The notes: generated by a model not told the origin, from the sequence alone. DNA of 64,000 bases from Arthrobacter sp. FW306-2-2C-D06B (GCF_021789175.1 NZ_CP084560.1:2480001-2544000), one strand, 5' to 3'. Positions 9,971 to 18,696 are shown, numbered from the stretch's first letter. Numbers and translations: made by a program.

Positions 9971-10264
9971 TCACTGCCCTTCTACGGCCTCCAGGACGGC
10001 CGAAAGCGCAGCCAAGGCATCGTTGACCTCGTCAAGCGTGCGGCCGGCTTGCAGCGCTTCTCCGGAGACCGACAGCACCACCTCGCACCCGTGGCCGAAG
10101 TCTTCGGTCATGACCTCAAGCAAAGACCGGGCATCCACCGCTTGCTGGCCGGGCTTACGAATCGTCACGGGAAGGCCCGTGGCCGTCACAGCCCGCACGA
10201 ACATGGCAGCAGCCCGTGCATGGAGACCGATCTCTGCGGCGACGATGGCTTTGTGCTCGGGCAA
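9971..10264 (-). CDS. ptsH: HPr family phosphocarrier protein
   Basis: This is the phosphocarrier of the sugar phosphotransferase system, relaying phosphate from enzyme I to sugar-specific EIIA. I place the start at the TTG at 10264, preceded by AAGGAG with a 6-nt spacer. This gives a 97-residue protein with the active His exactly at position 15 (GLHARA) and a regulatory-site Ser at 47. The frame stays open upstream to 10315, which would add 17 residues not seen in HPr. The usual Pro18 after HAR is replaced by Ala. It is divergent from a DasR-like regulator with a dre-like site between them. Confidence 0.88.
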   Translation of the reverse strand: MPEHKAIVAAEIGLHARAAAMFVRAVTATGLPVTIRKPGQQAVDARSLLEVMTEDFGHGCEVVLSVSGEALQAGRTLDEVNDALAALSAVLEAVEGQ

Positions 10265-10359
10265 ACCGGCTCCTTTGGTTCGGACGGCCAGATGCCGACT
10301 GCGATTTTGATCCATACAAGCCTAGCGCCGCAACACGACGGCGCCGTCCGCGGAGATCA

Positions 10360-10375
10360 GCTGGTCTAGACCTGC
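10360..10375. promoter_or_regulatory. dre-like DasR operator
   Basis: GCTGGTCTAGACCTGC is a 16-bp near-perfect palindrome centred on TCTAGA. It contains the TGGTCTAGACC core of the Streptomyces DasR-responsive element (dre, roughly ACTGGTCTAGACCAGT). It lies between ptsH (-) and the GntR gene (+), where it could control both. Confidence 0.75.
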
Positions 10376-10428
10376 CCGCGGATTGGCCTACGCTTATTTC
10401 ATGAGAGATTTCGTTGCCGGAGACCGTC

Positions 10429-11220
10429 GTGCCCGCTGAGGCAGCACGTATCGCGGGGGAGATCGACCGCAAGAGCGGCACTCCCATCTACGTTCAACTG
10501 CGCGAGATCCTGCGCAGCTACATCTCCGAGTCCTGCAAGCCCGGTGCGGCGTTGCCTTCGGAGCGCGACCTCTCCGAACGGTTCGGACTTGCCAGGATGA
10601 CGGTGCGCCAAGCCATTGATGCCCTCGTCGGCGAGGAAGTCATTGAACGCGTGGTTGGATTGGGAACTTTCGTCCGCAAACCGAAGCTGGACCTCCAGGT
10701 GAAGCTCACGTCGTACAGCGAAGAAATGCAACGCCGCGGCATGGTTCCGGCGGCCAAGGTCCTGAGCTTTGAACAGATCTCGGCCAGCGCCTTCCTGGCG
10801 AGGGAACTCCAGCTGGAGGAGGGGACGCCATTGGTCCGCTTCAGGCGGCTCCTCCTGGCAGACAACGAGCCCATGAGCGTGGACGAGAACTTCATCCCTG
10901 CCCACCGCGTGCCAGGTCTCTTGGACGATGCGCCCCCCACGTCGCTGTACAACGTGCTGAGTGAGAAGTACGGACTGGTAATGGAGTGGGGAGAGGACAT
11001 GATCGAAGCAACAGCAGCCTCGCCATCAACGGCGCGGCTCTTGAACGTGGACGTCGGCACTCCGTTGCTCAAGATTCAGCGCCACGCATTCGTCGCACGC
11101 GCGATGGTGGACTACTCCGTCTCCTACTACAGGGCAGACCGGTACAAGTTGTGGGTCCCGTTGCAGCGTCCGGGCGTCCGGTCCACGCGAAGCCAATCCA
11201 CGGGGTACCGCACCCACTAG
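10429..11220 (+). CDS. GntR/HutC family transcriptional regulator, DasR-like
   Basis: This 263-residue regulator has an N-terminal winged helix (PIYVQLREIL through LPSERDLSERFGLARMTVRQ, about residues 20-80). A UTRA effector domain follows (about 95-250), with LTSYSEEM and YRADRYKL segments like those in DasR and NagR. These family members sense aminosugar phosphates and repress GlcNAc uptake and PTS genes. The dre-like palindrome upstream and the divergent ptsH support a PTS/aminosugar role. Start chosen at GTG 10429 with GGAG 6 nt upstream; a TTG 15 nt earlier is in frame. A terminator follows. Confidence 0.87.
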   Translation: MPAEAARIAGEIDRKSGTPIYVQLREILRSYISESCKPGAALPSERDLSERFGLARMTVRQAIDALVGEEVIERVVGLGTFVRKPKLDLQVKLTSYSEEMQRRGMVPAAKVLSFEQISASAFLARELQLEEGTPLVRFRRLLLADNEPMSVDENFIPAHRVPGLLDDAPPTSLYNVLSEKYGLVMEWGEDMIEATAASPSTARLLNVDVGTPLLKIQRHAFVARAMVDYSVSYYRADRYKLWVPLQRPGVRSTRSQSTGYRTH

Positions 11221-11262
11221 ATCAAAGCATCCAGGACCGCCCGCTTGAAGGCCCGAAGAAAG

Positions 11263-11298
11263 AGAGAAGGCCCCGTCCACATGGACGGGGCCTTCTCT
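11263..11298. terminator. bidirectional terminator between the GntR gene and qcrB
   Basis: The arms AGAGAAGGCCCCGTCCA and TGGACGGGGCCTTCTCT are perfect inverted copies around a 2-nt loop centre. They sit between two convergent genes. Confidence 0.85.
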
Positions 11299-11314
11299 GT
11301 GCTATCTGCTGGAA

Positions 11315-12988
11315 CTAGTGGCTAAGGCTCTTGTGCTCTTCGCCGGACTCGATGGCCTCATGGTGGCCGTGTCCGTGGGCAGCTTCAAGCTCTGCCGGCG
11401 TTGCCGGAGCAACACGGTCTTCGAAGAACCACCTGGACAACGCCGCGCGGCGTTTCTCCTTCGGGGTGACGACGCCATGCTCGTTCGGCTCGGCCGGCAA
11501 CGGGGATGGCGATTCGAAGCCCACAAGCTTGTAGTGCTTGTAGTCATCCAGTGGTGCGTGAACCTCAATGAACTCACCATGCGGCAAGCGCACGATGCGG
11601 CCCGTTTCACGGCCGTGCAGGGCAATCTCGCGGTCCTTGCGCTGCAGAGCAAGCGCCACGCGCTTCGTCACCATGAACGCGATGATCGGGCCGATGAAGA
11701 ACAGCGTGCGCAGCCAGTAAGTGACGTCGTTCAGGGCAACGTGGAAGTGCGTTGCGATGAGGTCGGAGCCGGCCGCTGCCCACATGACGCAGTACCAGGT
11801 AAACCCTGCTACGCCGATGGCAGTACGGGTAGGTGCGTTGCGGGGACGGTCCAGAACGTGGTGTTCACGGTTGTCCTTGGTAATCCAGCGTTCGATCCAC
11901 GGGTACATGAACAGCACCGTGAAAATGATGCCGGCCGGAACCAATGCAGGCAGCAGCACATTCAGCGTCAGCACGTGGCCGAAGATGATGTATTCGAAGT
12001 GGAAGTCGTTGACAACGCCAGGCATGAGTCGCAAGGCGCCATCGACGAAGCCGATGTACCAGTCGGGCTGGGTACCTGCCGACACAGGGGAGGGGTCGTA
12101 CGGCCCGTAGTTCCAGATCGGGTTGATCGTGAACATCGCAGCCATGAGTGCGACAACACCGAACACGATGAAGAAGAAGCCGCCGGCCTTTGCGGCGTAA
12201 ACCGGTCCCAGGGGGTAACCCACGACGTTGCCGTCGTTGCGTCCCGGGCCGGGGTACTGCGTGTGCTTGTGCACAACCACCATGAAGAGGTGGATGACGA
12301 TCATGAGCAGAATCATGGCCGGCACGAGCAGGATGTGCAGCACGTACAGGCGCCCGATGATGGCTGTACCCGGGAACTCGCCTCCAAAGAGGAAGAACGA
12401 TATGTACGTTCCGATCACAGGGATGGACTTGATGACACCGTCGATGATTCGCAGGCCGTTGCCGGAGAGCAGGTCATCGGGAAGCGAATATCCCGTGAAG
12501 CCTTCGGCCATGGCCAGGATGAGCAGGACGCCGCCCACCACCCAGTTCATTTCGCGCGGCTTGCGGAAAGCACCCGTGAAGAACACGCGCAGCATGTGCA
12601 CACCAAGCGATGCCACGAAGAGCAAAGCCGCCCAGTGGTGCACCTGGCGGAAGAACAAGCCACCGCGAATGTCGAAGGAAATGTTCAGCGACGAGTTGTA
12701 CGCGACGGACATTTCGACGTTGGTCAGCGGGGTGTACGAACCCGTGTAGTGGGTCTCAGCCATGGACGGGTCAAAGAAGAACGTCAGGAAGGTACCGGAC
12801 ATGAGGAGAATGACAAAGGAATACAGCGCCACCTCACCGAACATGAAGGACCAGTGGTCGGGGAAGACCTTCCGGCCGAATTCACGCAGGATTCCGGATC
12901 CGCCGACGCGCTCGTCAACGAAGTCCGTGATCCGGCCAACCTTGGTTTTGGGTACGAAGGGGACTTCAGCTGTTGATGAGGCGCTCAT
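11315..12988 (-). CDS. qcrB: cytochrome bc1 complex cytochrome b subunit
   Basis: This is the membrane core of the menaquinol-cytochrome c reductase, binding two b hemes and the quinol sites. The 557-residue protein carries QVHHWAALLF and the matching later His pair (VIHLFMVVVHKHTQ). It also carries the PxW-type Qo loop region and a long cytoplasmic C-terminal extension of about 150 residues, typical of Actinobacteria. I use the ATG at 12988, where GGGAG sits 10 nt upstream; the GTG at 12997 would have no usable spacing. It overlaps qcrA by 23 nt, showing tight coupling. Confidence 0.94.
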   Translation of the reverse strand: MSASSTAEVPFVPKTKVGRITDFVDERVGGSGILREFGRKVFPDHWSFMFGEVALYSFVILLMSGTFLTFFFDPSMAETHYTGSYTPLTNVEMSVAYNSSLNISFDIRGGLFFRQVHHWAALLFVASLGVHMLRVFFTGAFRKPREMNWVVGGVLLILAMAEGFTGYSLPDDLLSGNGLRIIDGVIKSIPVIGTYISFFLFGGEFPGTAIIGRLYVLHILLVPAMILLMIVIHLFMVVVHKHTQYPGPGRNDGNVVGYPLGPVYAAKAGGFFFIVFGVVALMAAMFTINPIWNYGPYDPSPVSAGTQPDWYIGFVDGALRLMPGVVNDFHFEYIIFGHVLTLNVLLPALVPAGIIFTVLFMYPWIERWITKDNREHHVLDRPRNAPTRTAIGVAGFTWYCVMWAAAGSDLIATHFHVALNDVTYWLRTLFFIGPIIAFMVTKRVALALQRKDREIALHGRETGRIVRLPHGEFIEVHAPLDDYKHYKLVGFESPSPLPAEPNEHGVVTPKEKRRAALSRWFFEDRVAPATPAELEAAHGHGHHEAIESGEEHKSLSH

Positions 12989-14036
12989 GCTCGTCACGCT
13001 CCCAGTAACTCGGTCCTACAGGTTCTTTGAAATCGCTCGTGGCTACGAGGTAGCCCTCAGCGTCCACCGCGATGGGCAGCTGGGGGAGCGGACGGCTGGC
13101 GGGGCCGAAGATAACCTTGCATTCCTTGGTGAGGTCGAAGGTTGACTGGTGGCACGGGCACAGCAGGTGGTGCGTTTGCTGCTCGTAAAGAGCAACCGGG
13201 CAACCGACGTGGGTGCAGATCTTGGAGTAGGCAACGATTCCGTTGTAGCTCCAGGTTTCGCGGCCCTTGGAAATGCTCAAGTCATCCGGGTTGAGGCGCA
13301 TGAGCAATACGACGGCTTTTGCCTTCGCGTTGAGCTTGCCCTCCTGGAGTTCGTTGAGGCCTTCCGGGATCACGTGGAATGCGGAACCGATGGTCACGTC
13401 CGATGCCTTGATCGGAGTTCCGTCAGGGTCGCGGGTGAGGCGCTTGAGCTTGCCGTCCTGGGGAGCCCACATGGTGTGTGCGAGCGTGTTGTCGGGACGG
13501 GGACCAAGGTCACCGAAAACTGCCAAAGCCGGAAGAGGCGCCAGTGCCACGGCACCCAAAAGGGTGTTGCGGATCAGCGGGCGACGCTTGATGCCGGTTT
13601 CCTCGACGATGTCCTCGACGATTCGCACGGCCGCCTGCCGGTCTTCCTCGGTGCGGATGGCGTGGCGCTCTTCCGAAACCTCGTGGTCCGGCATGAGGGC
13701 CTTGGCCCAGTGCACGATGCCGGTGCCGATGCCGAGCATCGCAAATGCGGTGCCCAGGCCAAGCAACAGGTTTTGGGTGCGGATCGTTGCGATCGTGGAA
13801 TCTTGCCCAAGATCGATGGCAAAGTACGACACCAGGAAGATCACCGTGCCGATGACCGAGATGCCAAACAGTATGGCCACCTGTCGCTCGGCTCGCTTAG
13901 CGGCTCTCGGGTCCGTGTCAGCCAGGCGCAAACGGTGCGGAGGAAGCCCAGGATCCTGGAACTTCTCCACATCATTCTGACCAGCCGTAGCTACGGTGCC
14001 CGAGTGGTTCGGACTGCCGTCACTATGGTTGCCCAT
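12966..14036 (-). CDS. qcrA: cytochrome bc1 complex Rieske iron-sulfur subunit
   Basis: This 356-residue subunit has three predicted N-terminal membrane helices (about residues 50-190), the actinobacterial form. A C-terminal Rieske domain carries CTHVGC (Cys274, His276) and CPCHQS as the 2Fe-2S ligands. It transfers electrons from quinol at the Qo site to the diheme cytochrome c. The ATG at 14036 is preceded by GAGG with a 6-nt spacer; an upstream ATG at 14048 lacks room for a site. It sits between qcrC (99-nt gap) and qcrB (overlap) in the ctaE-qcrCAB operon. Confidence 0.94.
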   Translation of the reverse strand: MGNHSDGSPNHSGTVATAGQNDVEKFQDPGLPPHRLRLADTDPRAAKRAERQVAILFGISVIGTVIFLVSYFAIDLGQDSTIATIRTQNLLLGLGTAFAMLGIGTGIVHWAKALMPDHEVSEERHAIRTEEDRQAAVRIVEDIVEETGIKRRPLIRNTLLGAVALAPLPALAVFGDLGPRPDNTLAHTMWAPQDGKLKRLTRDPDGTPIKASDVTIGSAFHVIPEGLNELQEGKLNAKAKAVVLLMRLNPDDLSISKGRETWSYNGIVAYSKICTHVGCPVALYEQQTHHLLCPCHQSTFDLTKECKVIFGPASRPLPQLPIAVDAEGYLVATSDFKEPVGPSYWERDEHERLINS

Positions 14037-14135
14037 AATTCGCCTCATCCTTCTCTCGTTGTCCCGGCCGTAACCGGGTTGATGTTCAATTCAAAACTGC
14101 TGTGGGGACAGCAGAAGTTTTTGTCGTGCGCTGGC

Positions 14136-14924
14136 CTAGGACGTGCGGGACGTCAGCCAGATGGTGAAGGCGATGATGACGCCGAGGCCGGCAACCCAGA
14201 CGAAGAGACCTTCAGATACCGGACCCAGGCCTCCGAGGTCGTTTCCACCAGGCGAGCCGTTGGTTTCGATCTTCTTCAGGAAGGTGATGATGTCGCGCTT
14301 GCCCTCAGGGGAGATGTTGGCGTCGTTGAAGACGGGCATGTTCTGCGGACCTGTGGCCATGGCTTCATAGATGTGCTGGCCCGAGACGCCAGCCAGGGCC
14401 GGAGCGAACTTTCCACGGGTCAAGGCACCGCCTGCGGCTGCAGCGTTGTGGCACATCGCGCAGTTCACGCGGAAGAGTTCGCCACCCTTGGCGGCATCTC
14501 CCTTTTCGTCGAGCAACGATGCGTCGGGAATTGACGGGCCAGCGCCGAGCGAAGCGACGTAGGCCGCGAGCTGCTGGGTCTGCTGTTCGTTGAACTGCCG
14601 CGGCTTTTCCTGGGCCTGGGGTCCGTTCATCTGCATGGGCATACGGCCGGTGCCAACCTGGAAGTCAACTGCAGCAGCACCTACGCCGACCAGCGAGGGG
14701 CCGTCCTTGGATCCGCTGGCGCCCATGCCGTGGCAGGTGGCGCAGTTGGCGGCGAAGAGCTTGCCGCCTTCCTGGGCGTCGCTTGCGCTGAAGGTAGTGG
14801 TGTCTGCCTTCGCCTGGTTGACCGTTGTGGCAACGGCGTAGAGCCCACCAGTGACGAGGAGTCCCATCAGCAGCAGCGCAATGGCTGCCAGTGGATGACG
14901 TCGCTTCTGCGAGAGTGCCTTCAC
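14136..14924 (-). CDS. qcrC: cytochrome bc1 complex diheme cytochrome c subunit
   Basis: This 262-residue membrane-anchored protein has an N-terminal signal anchor (about 12-32) and two c-type heme motifs, CATCH (Cys61-His65) and CAMCH (Cys155-His159). A C-terminal membrane helix follows (about 235-258). In Actinobacteria this diheme protein replaces soluble cytochrome c and wires bc1 directly to the aa3 oxidase. The start is a GTG at 14924 with AGGA 8 nt upstream. Confidence 0.95.
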   Translation of the reverse strand: MKALSQKRRHPLAAIALLLMGLLVTGGLYAVATTVNQAKADTTTFSASDAQEGGKLFAANCATCHGMGASGSKDGPSLVGVGAAAVDFQVGTGRMPMQMNGPQAQEKPRQFNEQQTQQLAAYVASLGAGPSIPDASLLDEKGDAAKGGELFRVNCAMCHNAAAAGGALTRGKFAPALAGVSGQHIYEAMATGPQNMPVFNDANISPEGKRDIITFLKKIETNGSPGGNDLGGLGPVSEGLFVWVAGLGVIIAFTIWLTSRTS

Positions 14925-15012
14925 GTGGTGGTTCCTTTATTCGATCCTGCGTCGGCTCCGCGAGCCGCTTCTTTAAAATTCATCCTCTTGTGGAACAAGA
15001 GTGGGTGCCGGG

Positions 15013-15651
15013 CTACTTCAGTACGTAGATGACCAGGAAGAGGCCGATCCACACAACATCCACGAAGTGCCAATAGTACGAGGTGACGATTGCCGAGGTC
15101 GCTTCAAAGTGTCCGAACTTCTTGGCGGCGTATGCGCGGCCAATGATGAACAGGAAGGCGATGAGGCCGCCGATGACGTGGAGACCGTGGAAGCCGGTTG
15201 TCATGTAGAACGCGGAGCCGTATGCATTGGCCGAGAGCGTCACGTGCTCGGACACAAGCATCGCGTATTCGGTGGTCTGCCCGGCAACGAAGAAGGAGCC
15301 CATGATGAACGTCAGGATGAACCATTCGTTCATGCCCCAGCGGGTGAACTGCAGCACACCACCTCGACGGCGCGGCTCAAGTCGTTCGGCAGCGAAGACG
15401 CCCATCTGGCAAGTGAAGGAACTCGACACAAGGACGATCGTGTTTACAAGCGCAAACGGGAAGTTGAGCTTGCCGGTTTCTTCCGCCCACAAGGCGCCCG
15501 ACGTGGAGCGCAGCGTGAAGTACATGGCGAAGAGACCGGCGAAGAACATCAACTCACTGGAAAGCCACACAACGGTTCCAACGGAAACCAGATTGGGGCG
15601 ATTCAGCGTCGGGTGCGCCGGGGTACTGGGGGCATGGGTCGCAGATGTCAC
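15013..15651 (-). CDS. ctaE: cytochrome c oxidase subunit III
   Basis: This 212-residue membrane protein has five hydrophobic segments and the family signatures [11 protein letters not shown] and [10 protein letters not shown]. It forms part of the aa3 oxidase core next to subunit I. I start it at GTG 15651, which gives a family-like N-terminus ([10 protein letters not shown]). The frame is open 36 nt further upstream, but no Shine-Dalgarno sequence exists. A CATAAT hexamer ends 6 nt before the GTG, which suggests a leaderless mRNA. It heads the operon with qcrC, qcrA and qcrB. Confidence 0.93.
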   Translation of the reverse strand: MTSATHAPSTPAHPTLNRPNLVSVGTVVWLSSELMFFAGLFAMYFTLRSTSGALWAEETGKLNFPFALVNTIVLVSSSFTCQMGVFAAERLEPRRRGGVLQFTRWGMNEWFILTFIMGSFFVAGQTTEYAMLVSEHVTLSANAYGSAFYMTTGFHGLHVIGGLIAFLFIIGRAYAAKKFGHFEATSAIVTSYYWHFVDVVWIGLFLVIYVLK

Positions 15652-15657
15652 AAGGAC

Positions 15658-15687
15658 ATTATGTCTGTAAAAGTCCGGACTTCCCAA
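15658..15687 (-). promoter_or_regulatory. putative promoter for a leaderless ctaE-qcrCAB transcript
   Basis: On the minus strand TTGGGA (15687-15682), an 18-nt spacer and CATAAT (15663-15658) precede the ctaE GTG by 6 nt. That spacing would place the transcript start on or next to the initiation codon. Confidence 0.5.
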
Positions 15688-15796
15688 CGCGAACCGCCAT
15701 TTGGGGAGACTTTTTCTACAAACACGCGAATTCGCGCGGAAAAGTTCCCGGCCTCCTTAGCATTGGTCACGGAGCAGGGTGGATCGCTAGCATCAA

Positions 15797-16858
15797 GTGG
15801 TGACTTCACAGGCATCTGCAGAGCAGGCAAGCAACTCGTGGCCCGGACTCATCTCCGCATTGATCAACGGGCATGACCTCTCGGTCGGGAACACCGCGTG
15901 GGCCATGAACACGATCATGTCCGGAGAAGCCGCCCCCTCCCAGATTGCCGGCTTCCTCGTGGCCCTGCGCGCCAAAGGGGAAACGGTCGAGGAAGTCACT
16001 GGATTGGTGGAGGCAATGCTCTCCAACGCCAAGCCCGTGAGCATTCCGGGTGAAAAGCTTGACATCGTAGGCACCGGCGGCGATCGGCTGAACACCGTCA
16101 ACATCTCGACGATGGCTGCCCTTGTGGCGGCCGGCGCTGGAGCACGGGTCGTAAAGCACGGGAACCGGGCGGCATCGTCGTCGTCGGGCTCTGCAGATGT
16201 CCTGGAAGCCTTGGGCGTGAGGCTCGACTTGCCGATCGAACGCGTTGCCCGCAACGCCGAAGAGGCAGGGATCACCTTCTGTTTCGCCCAGGTATTCCAC
16301 CCTTCGTTCCGGCATACCGGTGTTGTCAGGGCGGAACTGGGAATTCCCACGGCCTTCAACTTCCTGGGACCAATGACCAACCCTGCCCACGTCCAGGCTT
16401 CAGCCGTGGGTGTTGCCAACGCCACCATGGCTCCTTTGATCGCCGGAGTCTTGGCGCGCCGGGGGAGCCGCGGATTGGTGTTCCGCGGGGAAGACGGACT
16501 CGATGAACTCACCACCACCGGACCATCCACGGTGTGGGAAATCAGGAACGGGCACGTCACCGAGCAGCGGTTCTCGCCGGCCGACCTTGGGATCGCCGCG
16601 GCGACCGTCGCCGATCTTCGAGGCGGCGACGCCAACGCGAATGCCGCCGTCGTGCGCGAAGTACTTGACGGGAAGCCGGGCCCGGTCCGCGATGCCGTCG
16701 TGCTCAACGCCGCCGCAGGCCTGGTGGCCTTCGATACTTCTGCCGACGGGTCGTTCCTGGAACGAATGAAGTCGGCCTGGCTGCGGGCTGCGGAATCCAT
16801 TGATTCCGGGGCGGCTTCAAGGGTCCTCGACACGTGGGTCGGACTCAGCCGAAGCTAG
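15797..16858 (+). CDS. trpD: anthranilate phosphoribosyltransferase
   Basis: It transfers phosphoribose from PRPP to anthranilate in tryptophan synthesis. The 353-residue protein contains the PRPP/phosphate loop [14 protein letters not shown], the KHGNRAASS substrate loop and the following [11 protein letters not shown] segment. Full family length is present. Two tandem GTG codons (15797 and 15800) can start it. There is no Shine-Dalgarno sequence, and TAGCAT ends 6 nt before the second GTG, hinting at leaderless initiation. It stands alone, divergent from ctaE, as in related genomes where trpD is separated from other trp genes. Confidence 0.95.
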   Translation: MVTSQASAEQASNSWPGLISALINGHDLSVGNTAWAMNTIMSGEAAPSQIAGFLVALRAKGETVEEVTGLVEAMLSNAKPVSIPGEKLDIVGTGGDRLNTVNISTMAALVAAGAGARVVKHGNRAASSSSGSADVLEALGVRLDLPIERVARNAEEAGITFCFAQVFHPSFRHTGVVRAELGIPTAFNFLGPMTNPAHVQASAVGVANATMAPLIAGVLARRGSRGLVFRGEDGLDELTTTGPSTVWEIRNGHVTEQRFSPADLGIAAATVADLRGGDANANAAVVREVLDGKPGPVRDAVVLNAAAGLVAFDTSADGSFLERMKSAWLRAAESIDSGAASRVLDTWVGLSRS

Positions 16859-16881
16859 CCGCGGCGCCAGGATTCCGGCCG

Positions 16882-17163
16882 TTATTGCTCGAAGCCGAGC
16901 GAAAATGCGGCGTCCAGATCATGCTGTGAGTAGGCGCGGAAGGCGATGTGCGTGGTGGTGTGAACCACTGCGGGAACCTTGGATAGTTTGTCGGCGATGA
17001 CGTCCGCCAACTCCTCGTGCTTCGCCACGCGCGCCACGGCAATAAGGTCCCATTCCCCGGTGACGGAGTAGACCTCGCTGATCCCTTGGATGGCGGAGAT
17101 CTCTTCGGCCGTCTCCGGGATGCGTGAAGCGTCGGTCTTGATCAGGACAAAAGCGGTGATCAC
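16882..17163 (-). CDS. stand-alone Lrp/AsnC ligand-binding (RAM) domain protein
   Basis: This 93-residue protein consists almost wholly of the alpha/beta RAM fold of Lrp/AsnC regulators. It has the pattern AFVLIKTDAS, an ISEVYSVTGEWDLIAV core and a closing THIAFRAYS strand. It lacks the helix-turn-helix, so it probably binds a small ligand, often an amino acid, as an oligomer without contacting DNA itself. Its position beside trpD is suggestive of amino-acid sensing but not proof. The start is GTG at 17163. Confidence 0.85.
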   Translation of the reverse strand: MITAFVLIKTDASRIPETAEEISAIQGISEVYSVTGEWDLIAVARVAKHEELADVIADKLSKVPAVVHTTTHIAFRAYSQHDLDAAFSLGFEQ

Positions 17164-17224
17164 TGGGGGCGGCCTTTCCGAAGTGCAGCAGTGGACGTAG
17201 CAAGCCTAGTCCATCGGCGGGTGC

Positions 17225-17623
17225 TTAGGACTGGCGGCTCCGTCGACGGACCCGCACCACAAGGGCGATCACGGCGCGGTAGCCAAGCAGCAGGATCGCC
17301 AAGCTGATCAAGGCGACAATGATGAATGCGAGAACCACGGTCTGGCCGGTGGCCGCACGCAAAAGCATGCCCCCGGCCACGCTTCCGATCCATATGCCGA
17401 CGCCGGCCGGCCAGGTCTTGAAGGGTGCCTTCCAAGCCCGCACAGCGAGCCAACCGATCACGGCACCGGCAAGAAACGGCCAAGCCGTGGCAAAGACCCC
17501 GGTCAGCACATCGGCACGCTGGTGTGCGTCGCGGCCAATGGCCGCGAAAACAAGAATGAGGATTGCGTCTGCCAGTCCGGCGATGAGGGCAGTGCGGACC
17601 AGGGCGGATTTTGCAGAAGGCAT
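17225..17623 (-). CDS. DUF3054 family membrane protein
   Basis: This 132-residue protein has four predicted membrane helices, the pattern GLADAILILVFAAIGRDAH in the first and a short basic tail (RRRSRQS). This matches the actinobacterial DUF3054 family, for which no function is established. I chose the ATG at 17623; the frame runs on upstream to 18286, but that part is antisense to the VOC gene and has no family match. It is 58 nt downstream of the RAM-domain gene start. Confidence 0.82.
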   Translation of the reverse strand: MPSAKSALVRTALIAGLADAILILVFAAIGRDAHQRADVLTGVFATAWPFLAGAVIGWLAVRAWKAPFKTWPAGVGIWIGSVAGGMLLRAATGQTVVLAFIIVALISLAILLLGYRAVIALVVRVRRRSRQS

Positions 17624-17776
17624 GGAAACGACACTATCCCGCACTGATGCCGAACTCGAACCGAAGCTCCTACGCCGCCACCGGGCTCTTGATCCCGCAC
17701 CTCTTGAACCAGCATTGAGTACCGCGGAAGATGTGGCTACGACTCTTGAATCGACGTCGATCCCCGGAGGTACAAC

Positions 17777-18151
17777 ATGAGGTTGATCCAGGTTGCCCAG
17801 CGGGCGGTGGACCTCGACCGCGCATCCGCGTTCTACTCCCGACTGCTGGGCAGTGAGCCGACGGGAAGATTCGATCCGCCCGGCCTGCTCTTCTTCGATC
17901 TCGACGGCGTCCGGCTTCTCCTGGATCGCGGCGCTCCGTCGTCGCTGATTTACCTTGAAGTAGCCGATCTCCGGCTCTCTGTTGAAGAGCTCCGCGCCTC
18001 CGGGGCAAAGATCGTCCAGGAACCACAATTGGTCTATAGCCACGTCGACGGAAGCCTTGGGCCGGCCGGGACCGATGAATGGATGGCCTTCGTCAAGGAC
18101 AGCGAGGGCAATACAGTGGGCCTCGTGGGCCGCGAGGCAAGCGGCAGTTAG
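17777..18151 (+). CDS. VOC (glyoxalase/dioxygenase fold) family protein
   Basis: This 124-residue protein has the paired beta-alpha-beta modules of the vicinal oxygen chelate fold. The first (VAQRAVDLDRASAFYSRLLG) and second (VADLRLSVEELRASG ... WMAFVKDSEGNTVGLV) repeats are clear. Members include glyoxalases, dioxygenases and drug-binding proteins; the reaction here is unknown. A strong CCGGAGG Shine-Dalgarno sequence precedes the ATG. A second, unrelated VOC gene follows after 118 bp. Confidence 0.85.
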   Translation: MRLIQVAQRAVDLDRASAFYSRLLGSEPTGRFDPPGLLFFDLDGVRLLLDRGAPSSLIYLEVADLRLSVEELRASGAKIVQEPQLVYSHVDGSLGPAGTDEWMAFVKDSEGNTVGLVGREASGS

Positions 18152-18269
18152 GGAGCGGACAGCCGCCGTCGGGCAGGAAGGAATTACCTGTGGATGGTCC
18201 CGGCGAGCGCTGTTAGCATGACGAAAAGGTAGCTGATCGCGCTGCCCCCAAACACTGAGGAGCCATGTC

Positions 18270-18689
18270 ATGACCACGAACCTCAACCCCTACATCAGCT
18301 TTCGGGACAACGCCAAAGAGGCAATGACTTTCTACCAGTCGGTCTTCGGCGGCGAACTGACCCAAAGCACGTTCGCGGAGTTCCACGCGAGCGAAGACCC
18401 CGCCGAAAGCGACAAGATCATGCACTCGGCACTCAAGACAGACAACGGATTGCTGCTCATGGCCGCGGACACCCCCAACAGCATGGATTACAGCCCGGGA
18501 AACAACATCTCGGTGTCGCTTAGCGGCGACGACGAAGCGGAACTTCGCGGCTATTGGGACGGACTGGTCGACGGCGGGACGGTCACCGTGCCGATGGAGA
18601 AGGCGCCGTGGGGGGACATCTTCGGGATGCTCACTGATAAGTTCGGCATCGCTTGGCTGGTCAACGTTTCGGGAGAGCAGCCTCAGTAA
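18270..18689 (+). CDS. PhnB-like VOC family protein
   Basis: This 139-residue single-domain protein begins LNPYISFRDNAKEAMTFYQSVFGG. That is the signature of the PhnB/DUF1428-like branch of the VOC superfamily, often annotated as demethylubiquinone methyltransferase-like. It includes HSALKTDNGLLLMAAD and ends IFGMLTDKFGIAWLVN. No catalytic activity is established for most members. An ATG with AGGAG 7 nt upstream starts it, and a hairpin terminator follows the stop. Confidence 0.87.
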   Translation: MTTNLNPYISFRDNAKEAMTFYQSVFGGELTQSTFAEFHASEDPAESDKIMHSALKTDNGLLLMAADTPNSMDYSPGNNISVSLSGDDEAELRGYWDGLVDGGTVTVPMEKAPWGDIFGMLTDKFGIAWLVNVSGEQPQ

Positions 18690-18696
18690 CGCGAAA

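Noticed and set aside
11318..12976. 552-codon open frame on the plus strand opposite qcrB
   Set aside because: Antisense to qcrB, with a charged low-complexity composition and no motif.
13149..14534. 461-codon open frame opposite qcrA and qcrC
   Set aside because: It spans two real minus-strand genes and their gap, and has no recognisable domain.
17622..17780. 52-codon ORF between the DUF3054 and VOC genes, with an ATGA overlap to the VOC start
   Set aside because: Third-position GC is only about half, far below neighbouring genes, and no family is recognised. The AGAAGG before it and the coupling overlap keep it as a faint possibility only.
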